From: Clarireedia homoeocarpa
Lineage: Eukaryota > Ascomycota > Leotiomycetes > Helotiales > Rutstroemiaceae
Reading direction: 5' to 3'
Length of the DNA stretch: 64,000 bases
Assembly: GCA_001465935.1 (NCBI GenBank)
Contig: LNKV01000007.1
Span: 62,001 to 126,000 of the forward strand
A program made the position numbers and the translations under genes. The notes under the pieces were generated by a model that was not told where the DNA came from, did not search any database, and saw nothing but the letters and a program-made list of their open reading frames with translations. Shown in pieces: positions 1 through 11,168 of this stretch (its first letter is position 1; each line of letters starts with the position of its first letter).

Positions 1-46
1 CTCTGTCAATACAAGCATCATTTGGCGTTGCTCTGAATCAAAGAAA

Positions 47-1843
47 ATGGACTCTGCTCAGGCTGCTCAGGCTGCTCATTGGTCAGCGGACCTTGTATTG
101 CGAAGAAAGGGTACAGTGAGCAGCATGATTGAAAATCCAGAGAAGTACGAGTTTCATTGTTTCATAGTGACGTATTTCTTGACCATCTGCTAAGTAAGAT
201 AGACACAGGGGTGGAACTGAGGTGATAGATGGTGCATTGAGCCCACGAAAACGCAAAAGCGACGATGCAGAGAATAAATCGCCCCTCGAGTAGGTCGAAC
301 CTTCGATTGTATCTCCACCTCTGCTAATCATCTACCTATGTAGAGCGTCGAGTGTAGTCTATGGCGAAGAACAAGTATCACCAAAGCGTCAACGTCAGGG
401 TCGGGGCCAGATATCCATCGAAAAGGCACGAAGGGTCACTTTTGCTGAGCCGTGAGAACCTAACGTACTGACACTGTCTGCTGAGCTAATTTAACCACAG
501 AGAGAAGGCTACATCGGATAAAGGTAAAGGCCGAGCACCTGATACACCCGCACGAAAACAGTCAACTCTTGTGAGGAATGATTCCACCAAGCGTGATCTT
601 ACTCATTTGGACATGTAGGTTATTCTGCGTTTTCTACAATCTAATGTCGAGCTAACATTCTACTCCTTGGAAACAGGGGATTTCTATCACCTCCATCTGA
701 TCATATGTCTGAAACATCTAAAGATCAAGATTCTGCATCCGACAAGTGGTAAGTCCGTCTATGTTCCACCTCAACAACGGGCCTCTTGATTCTGCACAAG
801 AAATGAGCTTTGCTGACACTCTTCCCAGTATCAAAATTATTACATCTCCATCGATGCTAGACGAAAACATGCGAAATTTTGACTTCGATAGCTTCGTAGA
901 CAACCTCAGCTCAACCAGTCCGTTTTCTAAGTTCGACGCGAAAAGCTCATCAAAGAGACTCGAAGAGTCACGCCAAACCAAAGAGGAGCAAATGGTTGAG
1001 CATTCCAAGACTACACATAAATTGGAGGATCTCTATCCTAATCTGAAAGAATGGCTCGCGGAGCATTGCACCGAGTTAGACAACATCATTGAGCAAACTC
1101 AACAAACTGTAGGTATTATTCAAGGTGGCAAGGAGCTAATCGAAGGTGACTTTACGCCTGAGCTCGCAACTAAGCTTGAGCATATGATCAGGGAGGTCAC
1201 GGAGCAGCAAGCTGAAGTGCTGCCTTCCTTGGCATTAACATTGCGATCCGCAAGTGAAGGAAATTATGGACTTTCGTCAGATTCTGGTAATGCGTCCAAC
1301 CAAGATCTCATCGGTGGATCATCCTCCAATAGCAAACAAGAAGCTTCCGAATACCGCGATGGTGAAACACAGACAGATTCCTCTGATCACTTGAAGAGCG
1401 ACTCCTCTCGCGACTCATCAGTTTCTGAGGATCTCTTCTCCAGTAGTTCTGGATCTAATCACTACTCACAAGACGCCATATCCAGCAAATGGAACGTTAA
1501 CAACTCATTCACTGACCAGTACCTAGCTCTCGTGACACCGCTTTGGAGCTCAGTCCTCGACTCTATTGGAACATCGAAAGGTTTTGCTGAATTGGAAAAT
1601 CTCAAGTCTTTGGGTCATCGCTTCACGAGAGAGGAGTGCCGTCTCGTTAATACAGCTCATCACTTGCATGTGAGGTATTTAGAGCATAGAGAGAACATTC
1701 TCTTGGCTCTGGAGGATCCTGACATTGTGAGTGATGTGTTGAAGGAGGAGGAGATCCTGTTGCAGGTGTTGGAGATTTTGAAGTATGAAGTTAGTGCTTG
1801 TTATGAAGGAGAGAAAAAGGCAGATAAATCGATCAACTTTTAA
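47..1843 (+). CDS. Nuclear-type protein of unknown function, 481 aa, six exons
   Basis: I do not recognise this family. Proposed exons are 47-115, 222-289, 344-451, 501-614, 677-748 and 829-1843. All five junctions keep frame and give 482 codons with the stop. Introns start GTGAGC, GTAGGT, GTGAGA, GTAGGT and GTAAGT and end in AG. The second acceptor (GAACTGAG at 221) is the weakest choice. The N-terminal third carries basic clusters (PRKRK near residue 31, PKRQRQGRG further on) that look like nuclear localisation signals. The middle is Ser/Asp-rich and probably disordered, and the last 120 residues are helical and Glu/Leu-rich. The first exon may not be the true start because the window begins only 46 bases upstream. 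It is tail to tail with the methyltransferase gene. Exon 6 is secure; exons 1-5 are inferred from splice consensus and open frame. Confidence 0.62.
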
Positions 1844-2210
1844 GTTATTTTATTAGCGTCGGCAGGCGATGTCAGTGTGGTTCTAGCAAGAGCTTTTTTG
1901 ATTTCATTCCTTGATTTTCCTTTCAAGAAATATACTTAGGAAGTAGGAGGAGGAGAAGAAGAGACATCGCTAGGCTTGGTTGAAGAAGATGATATCGTTA
2001 TCTGGAGAAGCATGCGCGATGTGATACAAGGCGGGTGTACTATGGTTATACTCTTAAACAACGGTGCTGACAGTATTTTACGCCTGTCAACATGGGACGC
2101 ATGATCAACCACAATCACTTGATTGTTATACAAATAGTATGGATAGATTAGCAAGTAACAATCACTATAAGAGCAAGAACCAGTATGCTTTGGAACATGA
2201 TTTTCATTCA

Positions 2211-3834
2211 TTATACAGTGGTAAGAACACTAGCATTCTTATACCACGACAAGAGGGGGTTCTCCCCGCTTTTAGTCTCCGTTTCTTCCACGTATGCCCA
2301 TTTCTTCAAAAACTCTTCATGCGACAAGACTCGCGTGAGCTTGCCGGTAATGGCTCGATACATGCTCTCCATGACTTTGAAATCTGTGGGGAATAGAATA
2401 TCGAAGTATCCTTGATGCACCTACCGCTTTGTTAGTCTCTGGCTAGTGAGGGGATGTGAGGGGATGTGGAGAGGCAATAGCTTACGAAAAGCGTTGAAAC
2501 AGGCACCGTCTTCCTCTGATACCTCGTCTGAACAACCGGCGCATTTATCCCTTTAATTGTATCGGGCAGTGAATGGAAATCACTCGTCACCAGCCGATGC
2601 GCTGGGAAATACTTTGCTAGGATCTCGAAAAACTGCATCAGTCGTGTAGGGATATACTCGGGCTGGCTCAGATTCGGCGCAAATGGGACACTATTCCTCA
2701 ATGCCCGTAACAACTTGCTCTTGGGAAGCGGATGCGGATATTGTCCGCCTGTGGCCGCGTGTCGAAATCGAAGGAACCGCGAAGCCACAGGGTCGATTTT
2801 GGGGGAGTAAAAGTCGTAGAAATCGCCATCGGCGGATATCAGCACGGTTCCTTGCATGGGCTGCTCGGTTGTGGGGTCGTAGCGGATGGCATCGTGCGCG
2901 AAGTTGTCAAAGACTTCCATGGCGAGGAAGAAGCATGGCGAGGGCACTATCTGCGTCCATTCGAAGATGGATTTGTTGATAATCTCGACCTTGGATGCGT
3001 GTCCGCGGGAATCGGTATTCCGTAGGAGGTGTTGCGCTTGGAGAGATGCAAGGTTGCTAGAGATTTCAATGATTTTGAATTTGGTGCGGTCGTAGACTGA
3101 GGGTTCGGTGGCGCGGATGTAGTCGAGGATGTTGAGCATGAGTGTGCCGTTTCCGGCGCCCATTTCGTAGATGGTGAGGTCGTGGTATGGGTATGAGGAA
3201 TAGAGTTTGTAATTCTCAACGAGGTAGCGCGCTATGGTTTCGCCGTAGTAGGGACGGAAGAGTTCGGTGGGTGTGTGCCATAGTTGACGAGTCTCGTTGG
3301 ACTCTTTGGCATCGAGAGCGTCTTCAAATTCAGTGTATCGCTGTCCAAGTAGTTTGTGGAATGCAGGCTCGTCTTCAAGACTGTTGAAGTTGAATGGTTC
3401 GCCGGGGGTGAAGATTACTACTTGCTTGGAGAAGTAGCCATACGAAGGGTTGTAGAGACTGTCTGTGTGAGCAGTTAGCGGGGAGTCTTATTGAGCGGGG
3501 GTAGTTTGTGAATACCTTCTATGAAATCTCGCGTGAGCATCTTCACACGCTTGGGTCTCTCCCTTCTCCCTCTTAATTGATCTGCCGTAACCATGGGATA
3601 CTTTTTGAATTCCTCCCTCATATCCATCGGAAATATATCTGTTCGCTGCTGCCAATGGCTTTCATTTCTCCTGGTCTCATCCCCGCCGGCCCCCCTCCCG
3701 CCCGATATACATCTCACTGACGTACCCTTCGCAGTCAACTTCCGACATGGCAGCGAAGAAGAAGGCCGTAATAACTGACAGTTTCTATGTCGAAATAGCT
3801 GCCGAAACAGTTGTGTCACAATTGGAGAGTCCAT
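2211..3834 (-). CDS. DUF185 (MidA/NDUFAF7-like) SAM-dependent methyltransferase, mitochondrial, 501 aa
   Basis: Exons on the minus strand are 3834-3516, 3462-2486 and 2420-2211 (502 codons with stop). The first intron has donor GTATTC, branch GCTAAC and acceptor CACACAG. The second runs from GTAAGC to GGTAG. The N-terminus is rich in Arg and Ser with few acids, like a mitochondrial presequence. The SAM-binding glycine motif is EMGAGNGTLMLN. The C-terminus has the conserved HQGYFDILFPTDF and VLSHEEFLKKWAYVEE segments. The family methylates proteins; human NDUFAF7 modifies NDUFS2 during complex I assembly. This copy lacks the GDFITSPEISQ block of true NDUFAF7 and has TPGEPFNFNSLED instead, so it belongs to the fungal paralogous subfamily whose substrate I cannot state. 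It is divergent from the cysteine-synthase-like gene. Confidence 0.88.
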
Positions 3835-4053
3835 AGGACAAGTTGTGTAGTTTTCCCCGTTTGCGGTCTGCGAAGCTCAGTCGCAAGGTCGATTTTCCGC
3901 TGGTCCGAGCTTCTTTCCACAGACTGCAGGGATGGTGGGATGTATTTCTAAAAAAAAAAATGCGGTACGGGAATTACGACATCAATCCACGCATAGGGGA
4001 ATGTTCGAATGCTTTAGCAAACATGGTGATGATGGTCCGCTCGTGAAGACAAG
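3835..4053. promoter_or_regulatory. Shared bidirectional promoter region
   Basis: These 219 bases separate the start codons of the DUF185 methyltransferase (minus) and the cysteine-synthase-like gene (plus), so both promoters and both leaders must fit here unless they overlap the genes. An A11 tract lies at about 3951-3961. No clear TATA box is seen. Confidence 0.55.
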
Positions 4054-5448
4054 ATGTCCGTGAGCAATCATCCCAAGGCATATGGGACTGCAGCCGTTGC
4101 GGTTGCATTCGTTGCCGGAATTTTCTTGACTCTAGGATTCAAGGATTTATATCCAGATCTAGAGAGGCGCTACCAAAGACGGCGGGGTAAAGGACCAGTA
4201 AACACTGTACCTGATGCTTCGTCAGATCTAAGACCCTTGGGAACACTCCCACCACTCAAACTCGAAGACCATACACGAAAGTCTGTAATTGGTTTACCTA
4301 AACCACCGATTCCGGAAGGAATCGAAGGATGTATTGGAAACACACCATTGTTTAAGATCAAAAGTCTTTCTGAAGCTACAGGATGTACGATTCTTGCCAA
4401 AGCAGAGTTTCTGAATGGCGGTGGAGGAAGCCCGAAGGATAGAGTAGCGCTGAATATGATCAAGATGGCTGAGGAGGAGGGACTATTAACTCCTAACCGG
4501 GGTGATACGATCTACGAGGGGACCGTTGGATCCACCGGCATTTCTCTTGCGACTTTGGCTCGTGCTAGGGGGTATAAAGCTTACATATGCATGCCTAATG
4601 ATCAAAGCACTGAGAAATCGGATTTGCTACATCATCTGGGCGCGACTGTCGAAAGAGTGACACCAGCTCCAATTACTTCTACCGAACACTTTGTCAACCT
4701 AGCAAGGAGAAGAGCGAAGGAACACACGGCCTCCAAGGAGGACTCCAGTAAGGGCTTCTTTGCGGATCAATTCGAGTCAGCGGCCAATTACCAAGCACAT
4801 TTTAAATCCACAGGACCTGAGATATATGCTCAGACTGGGGGAGAGGTAAGATTTAATACAGACAGCACTTTACGATAAAATTTTCTTGTTGACAACAAAT
4901 AGATCGATGCATTTGTAGCTGGTGCTGGAACCGGCGGGACCATCTCAGGAGTGGCTCTCTACCTAAAGCAAGAAATGCTCATGGGACAAGATCTAAAAGT
5001 CGTCCTAGCCGACCCCGAAGGCAGCGGTCTCTACAACAAGATCAAGCACGGCGTAATGTTTTCATCGACCGAGAAAGAAGGAACCCGTAGACGACAGCAA
5101 GTAGACACGATTGTCGAAGGAATTGGAATCAACCGGCTGACGGAGAACTTTGAGGCCGGGAGAGAACTCATCGATGATGCGGTTAAGGTTACGGATGTGC
5201 AGGCTATGAAGATGGCGAGGTGGCTGGTTGAGAAGGATGGTATCTTCGTGGGTAGCAGTAGTGCGGTTAATTGCGTTGCAGCTGTTGCTACTGCCTTGGG
5301 GTTGGAGAAGGGGAGTGTGGTTGTGACTATCTTATGTGATAGTGGAACGCGGCATTTGAGTAAGTTCTGGAAGCAGATTGGAGAGATGGGCTTGGAGGAG
5401 GAACACGATCAGACAGATTTGGTGAAAATGTTGGGCCTTGAAAAGTAG
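4054..5448 (+). CDS. MCY1: Cysteine synthase-like PLP enzyme, N-terminally membrane-anchored (MCY1 type), 445 aa
   Basis: Exons are 4054-4845 and 4903-5448, with a 57-bp intron from GTAAGATT to AAATAG; the junction reads GGE then IDAFVAGAGTGGT. This is a fold-type II PLP enzyme of the cysteine synthase/CBS group. The PLP lysine is expected at K128 in GGGGSPKDRVA. The substrate loop is EGTVGSTG (about 155-162) and the phosphate-binding GAGTGGT starts exon 2. Residues 11-29 form one hydrophobic segment, followed by a basic stretch (RRYQRRRGKG). This matches yeast Mcy1/YGR012W, which sits at the mitochondrial outer membrane. It makes cysteine-type products from an activated serine, but the physiological substrate is not certain from sequence. 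No CBS or haem domain is present, so it is not cystathionine beta-synthase. The start is the first ATG and gives the anchor. Confidence 0.9.
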
Positions 5449-6029
5449 TAGGCAGGCACGTCGCCCACTACTCATTTTGAGAGAATGGCATGTATTTACA
5501 GGCCTCTAAAACTAGAAAAGATGTAGCACGGTGTCTTCCTGTCGCAGAGAATTGATTTTAAGTATACAAAGTATATATCCTGAACTCATCGACCAATACC
5601 AAGGCCGTACCCAATCTCTCGAACACAGAAAAAACAGGTCCATTTCGGACAATGTGTACGTACCATGCTAATTGTCGTCACTAAAAGCATGTTCTATAGA
5701 ATCCGACACAACGCACGATTTAGAACAGTTTTGTACTATTAGCTGGTTGTCGTTACCGGACGAGTGTTCCAGAGAATATGAGATAAGGTAATCCTTTCGT
5801 TTGTTCAGTGGTTGTAAGATATTATCATCGACATGTAAGATTACTTTCTGCACTCTGAATTCAACGCGTAATTATCATTAGTCGTAAAATCGTAGTTGCT
5901 ACCTTGCTGTCTTACGCCGCCTCAAGTTCTCATCCCAAGTACATACATCATACCGTCGTCATATTTCTCGTCTCCATTCCATTCCACTACATAGCACATA
6001 TATATCATTATATCCAACATAAATATAGA
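5449..6029. other. Convergent 3' intergenic region
   Basis: 580 bases lie between the ends of the cysteine-synthase-like and MFS genes. They should hold both 3' UTRs. The sequence is AT-rich with no convincing exon. Confidence 0.6.
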
Positions 6030-8409
6030 CTAGTGAATCGCAATAACTCCTCCACCAAATCCAGGTGTAGTAGTATTTCGCACACCGAACAAACTAGCCA
6101 AGAAACCGATTCCACCAAAAGCAACGCAGCACAAGAGACCGGTTCGATATTGCTCGATATTGCCGTGACCTTTATTCGTGTCGACAGCCTGGACCACCGC
6201 TGATGAAAGAGCGAGACCGACACCGGAGCCGATTTGGAAGGCGGTGTTAATCTGAGATATGTTAGTTGCTTTTGAAGAAAGGGGAAATGCAACTTTAAGG
6301 ATCCTCGACGTACCATACCGCCACAAAGTGACTTGACGTTGACGGGGACTGAAGAAAGAAGAATGATTGTGCAGCTACAGTATACTATTGTGACTGCTGC
6401 TACGACGAGGATGGTTGTAGGGAAGACGTGGGACCAACTACGGGGTTTGTTAGCATCGATCTGTGGTCTGTTGGAGGTGTTTTTAACTTACAAACTGACA
6501 TCGCCTTCCTTAATCAAGGAAGATGGAATAGGTGCAGCTATCATCATGAGCATGCCGACCAGTAAGACCTTCTTGGTATCGAATCTTTCAATGATCTTCC
6601 CCATCGACATGGAGAATATGAAGCCAGTAGCGCCCATAGGTAGAAATCGAAGAGCTGTTGCTCCCGAGGAAAGAGAGTTGACTTCCTGTGCGATCAGAAC
6701 GATATAGTATAGGACAGTTTGGTAGCCTCCATAGCATACTGTTCAATGAAGAGTTAGTAGTTGCATTGTCCTAAGGACGAAAGACTCCTTACAGAAACCT
6801 GAAATCCACAGAGCAGCGAAGTTCTGAATCTTCCACAACGAAAGCGGCATGATCGGATGCGAAACCTTCTTCTCAACATAGGTGAAAATGCAGAGAAAAG
6901 CGACCGAGGTAACAAGAAGAACGATGATGAATGCTGTGTTCCAGCCATACACACCACCGCTCGAAAGGACAAATGACAAAAGGATAAGTCCACCAGTCGA
7001 AAGTCCTGCTCCAAGGAAATCTAATCGTGGTTTATCCAAGCCCTCTAATCGATCTCTTGGCAGGAATATCCATCCCAACGCTCCCAGTGACCCAGTGACT
7101 GCTACCGAGACATAGAAGAGGTATCTCCATCCCAATGACGAGGTGAGGAAGCCACCAAAGATCAACCCTGAGCAAAAGCCTACTGCACCAGAAGCAGCGA
7201 AGAAAGAAAGTGCGATCGTCCGATCCTTCGCGACGAAATAGGAGCTGATTATGCCAACAGCCGAAGGAACCGTCATTGCAGCCCCAATGCCTTGCAATGC
7301 TCTGAAGATAGCGAGCTGGATGAAGGAGGTTGCAAAACCATTGGCAAGAGTCCAGATAGATATCCAAAGCATTCCTATACAGAAGATGAGTTTCCTACCA
7401 AATCTGTTGATTGCTCATCAGTCTCATCCCATACAAGACAAATGGAACACCAGTAAATGCACTGATTCATCGGCCAACTCCAAAACCTCGATATTTCAAC
7501 TTAAATATATACTGTTGAGATCTCTATTCTTGCAATTGTATATGAGTTCTCAATGTTCAAGTCTCACTTGAGCAATCACATGTATGGCTTAGTATAAGAA
7601 GAAATGAATAAATCCAGAAATGAAATCTGAAGTGGTTGATAAATCACTGCATCTACCGGTGGAAGTCAAGAAAAAGAAGCACTCACCTATCCGAAAGTAC
7701 ACCAGCCAACAACAAGAACCCTCCAAAAGTCAAAGTATAAGCAGAAATCAACCACTGCAGATCGCCACCCGGCACATTAAACTCCTTCTGTATCGCCGGC
7801 AAGGAGATATTAACACCCGTCATAAACACATTATCCAACAACTGCGAACCACACGTCGTAAGCAAGATAATTGCCCCACGTAACGACCTCACCGTCCCAA
7901 CATCCGGATAGGTAGTCGCCACAGGCAGTGCATCGTCGACTTGGAGACTGAAGAATTCCTGCGTCCTGTTCGGACTAGATGCAGAATTTGGGGAGGGAGG
8001 ACGCGTGGAATAAGGGGTGTTGAACTCTGAAGGAAGTTCTCGAATGGTAGAGATGGGGCCCGGTCTTGCGGCTTTCGGATACGAGATGGTAGTTGGAGCT
8101 TGAGGTTGCTCGGTCACTTGAGCTTCGGCATAGGCTTGGTTGTGGCCGCTTATGGCTGAGGCGGTGCGGGTGAGAGAGTTGAGATCTTCTGCTCGGTTAC
8201 TTTCGCGGAAAGTAAGACGATCGGAGACATTGGAGCGACGACGAGGTCTAATGCCATGTTCATTCTGAAAGGAGCTTTCAGATGTACCTAGAGTTTGTTG
8301 GTTGGACCTTGAAGCTTCGCCATTGGATGCTGAGAAAAAGATTAGCTCGCTTTTCTACAACTTTCCGAATGTTGAGATGCGAAAGAACATCCATCCACTT
8401 ACAAGACAT
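6030..8409 (-). CDS. MFS drug:H+ antiporter-type transporter (DHA2, about 14 TM), 617 aa
   Basis: Six coding exons on the minus strand: 8409-8403, 8329-7687, 7403-6793, 6738-6492, 6437-6314 and 6251-6030 (618 codons with stop). The first coding exon is only seven bases (ATG TCT T), followed by GTAAGT and a TTTTTCTCAG acceptor. A roughly 110-residue hydrophilic Ser/Arg-rich cytosolic N-terminus precedes the membrane domain. The MFS signature is split by intron 2: GVLSD then RFGRK. The motif-C-like SGAVGFCSGLIFGGFL and many hydrophobic helices through to the C-terminus fit the 14-TM DHA2 class. Such pumps export drugs or small metabolites at the plasma or vacuolar membrane. The substrate cannot be read from sequence, and no biosynthetic cluster is adjacent. 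An alternative start downstream in exon 2 cannot be excluded. Confidence 0.88.
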
Positions 8410-9540
8410 GACTGCCAGATTCCGAAAGCCGTATGTATGAACTCGATTGTAGACGGACAGCAATCCACGACGAAGCTCAGGCTTTTAAAAGATGTTCATC
8501 AGGCTGGGCATATCACCTAGCCACGGGACCCCAAAAAACGGTCCCAAAAAACCCTTAATTCGAATTGATAGGAACGACTCTTCCCCCGCTATCATGCTTT
8601 ATCCTGGAATTTTTTTTTCTCGTGGGTGGGAAGGTTTTCCGATATCTGTCTGCGGACTGGACCAAGTGCAGTAAAGCCCACCGAAAATTTCTCCACTTAG
8701 AGCAATGTCTGAGTCAGTATGGATCTTGCTGGGTAGCATCAATTGCATTTTCACATGAGACTCTTGACAATTGACCAATATGAAGCTGCATCGATGTCCA
8801 ATGTTGGAGACAGAGGTTTGGGCGAAAGACTCAAACTTCAATAGATGTGGAGTCAATCCGGATATGGGGCTAAGATCCTTCTGCTCTCCATCACATGGGG
8901 ACCGGGTCCCACTTGTAGCCTTACCGTCTTCTCTTTGTTTACCAACTGAGATATCTCAAGGGCAGTTTGTGATACCTGCGTGGCACCAGAAGTCTTTTTA
9001 TATACCATATCTGCATATACACATACAACACGGGTTCTAGACTGCACCTGCCAAATTCCAACCACACCCTAAGTTCTTTTTAACACCGCCTCAAGCTGCA
9101 ATACCCAAAGATGATTGTCCGCCTTCGAGACTCCTTTGCGCATTTATGAAAGACACACCGACCTATACAAGACATTCCCATATCTTTCGGGAGGGGGAAT
9201 AAAACGCCAAACGATATGCTAGATATATGTAACGCTCCAAATACTGATAACCCCCTTTCATATACCGCCATTCCTGATCACGAGGATCCCTAAACTCCAG
9301 TCTACTCCGGCCCAGTCCATTCCTTCCGGCAACATCAAGATATAGAGAGTGAAAAAAAAAAAAAAAAAAAAAAAAAAAGAATTCTATCCAGCTAAAGATG
9401 GAGTGAAGTGATAATCGTCCGACACTTGCAGCTCCGTTAAACCTGTTATTGCTGCCTGAAATAACGCTCGAGGTAGTAGGCCACTGATGCGAAGGGAAAT
9501 TTGCGGTGAAAACACTGGGATAAAATGTGGCTGGTCGAAG
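8410..9540. other. Intergenic region upstream of the MFS gene
   Basis: 1.1 kb holding the MFS promoter and the 3' flank of the Mnn4-like gene. It contains a 27-base A tract at 9352-9378. No exon-like reading was found; the ORFs here are short and lack splice context. Confidence 0.55.
9352..9378. repeat. Poly(A) tract, 27 bases
   Basis: An uninterrupted A run about 160 bases beyond the stop codon of the Mnn4-like gene. It is a simple homopolymer, with no target-site duplication or retroelement sequence beside it. Confidence 0.9.
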
Positions 9541-11168
9541 TCATATGCCCTTTGCTTTCTCGCCCTTCGTTTTCTCTTCGGCTTTCTTTTTAGCCTCGGC
9601 GGCTTTAAACTCGTTCGCTTTGCGCAGCTCCTCGGCGGTCTGTACTAACTGCTGCTTCTTTTCGGCCGCGCTGAAGATTTTGTTATCTGCTTCCCGTTGG
9701 GCTGGAGATCGTTCCGACGAATCATGGGCCTGTTGCTTTTCTATTTTAGCTGATGGTTTGCTGACGGGTGGTGTATCTTTCGTGTCTTTACCCGTGTTGT
9801 CTTGTTTGGTTGCTTCTACATCCTTCTTGACCTCCTCTGGTTTCGCCTGCTCAACCTTCGGCTCTGGTTTCTTCTCCTCTACCTTCGGCACCGATTTTGG
9901 AGCTTCTATCGGCTTCTGAAGTTCTTGTCGAATTGGGATCCATTCTAATTTGTCATCGTCGAAGCGGTGACTTGTAATAACGTTAGCACATATCATTACT
10001 CGCACAGTACTGGAATCCCTTACCCCTCATATTCCGTCAACGTCAAAGCTTTCTCGTGATATTCAGCCTCTAGGACTTCCTTGTATGCGAAAGGAATTTT
10101 GGCAGGCGCTCCCTCAAAGAATGTGTCTCGTAATGGGAAGATGTAGGTATCCTGTTGATATATGAGCGACTGTTCACACGCTATTTTGAGGTGATCCTAC
10201 CCTGTATTCATGACCGTCCTTGCAGCTCAACATGCCTTCACCAGCCGGGTGCGTGTAATTATACCTTGCTGTAGTAATATCAATGAAAAGACCGCTCGTT
10301 GTATCGACCCATCGCGCATCGATAACGTTTAATTTATCCGACTGTTCGCGATTGATGTAGTGTGGATTGATCTCTAACATATAGTCTCTGCCTTCCGGGA
10401 TGCGGGGAGTTTTGTAATGGAAGACCGTCATGTTGTAGTAAGAGGCTAGGTAATGCATCGAAGCTTCAGATACCTGGACGTCGGAATCTGAGTCCCAGGG
10501 TAGAATCTGTTAAGTTATGAGATTCCATGCCTTCGTATACCGCTTCCGAGTGGTATTCGTACCTTGCGATTCCACCACCAGCCGAGAAGAGTACCATGCA
10601 TGAGCCATGTTTCTACTCCAATATCTGCGAATGTAGCTAAGTATGTTTGAATGAGGTTCGAAAGAGCTTGTCTCCGTTCTCTATAGCCTAACTGCTTGTC
10701 TGCAAATCTGCATGGCTACTGTTAGTTTCTGGTTGTCGCGGCTTGAGATTGGGCTTATGCAGCGACATACCGGCCATCGTAATGCGGATGGAAACTGCAG
10801 ATTCCTAGCTGTTAGCCCATGTTTCTGTTGTATGCACAGCCATTCCCTTGTCGCAAGCTTTTATAGGATTCGTAAAATACATACGTGCTCTCATCTATTG
10901 GAAAAGTAGTCAATTAGCAACTGTTCAAACTAGATAGCCTATCGCGGCATTGCGGCGGGAAAATGTGCATATCGCAATGGATCGTCCGGCCAGGAACATC
11001 AAATAGAGACATACGAAAATACTTGTCCGGATCATCTCCTCTCCGCCCACTCCTATCCTTATGCATCTTTGTGCGTACACTGAAGAAATCCGCATCTCGT
11101 TTTTGCACAGCTAGCGCCGACACCACCGATAGAACCCCAGGAAGAGCGATGATCCAAGAGATGCGCAT
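9541..11168 (-). CDS. LicD-family, Mnn4-like mannosylphosphorylation protein, 398 aa, seven exons
   Basis: Exons on the minus strand: 11168-11015, 10894-10885 (10 nt), 10794-10771 (24 nt), 10707-10563, 10506-10201, 10151-10024 and 9970-9541. They total 399 codons with stop and all junctions keep frame. The spliced sequence restores the family block DKYFHESTFHPHYDGRF, which no single ORF shows. A signal peptide or signal anchor covers about residues 1-20 (ISWIIALPGVLSVVSALA). The LicD core follows: MHGTLLGWWWNRK then ILPWDSDSDVQV, with the DxDxD acids at about residues 116-120. The last 60 residues are Lys/Glu-rich with KKKAEEKTK, as in yeast Mnn4. Mnn4-type proteins act in the Golgi to add mannosylphosphate to N-glycans. 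The extreme splitting at the 5' end would defeat most gene finders. Confidence 0.86.

Noticed and set aside
746..828. N-terminal segment MVSPSMFHLNNGP of the open frame
   Set aside because: It lies in a consensus intron (GTAAGT to TTCCCAG); splicing joins the upstream exon in frame instead.
9352..9378. Poly(A) tract as the tail of a retroposed element
   Set aside because: No retroelement ORF or target-site duplication beside it.
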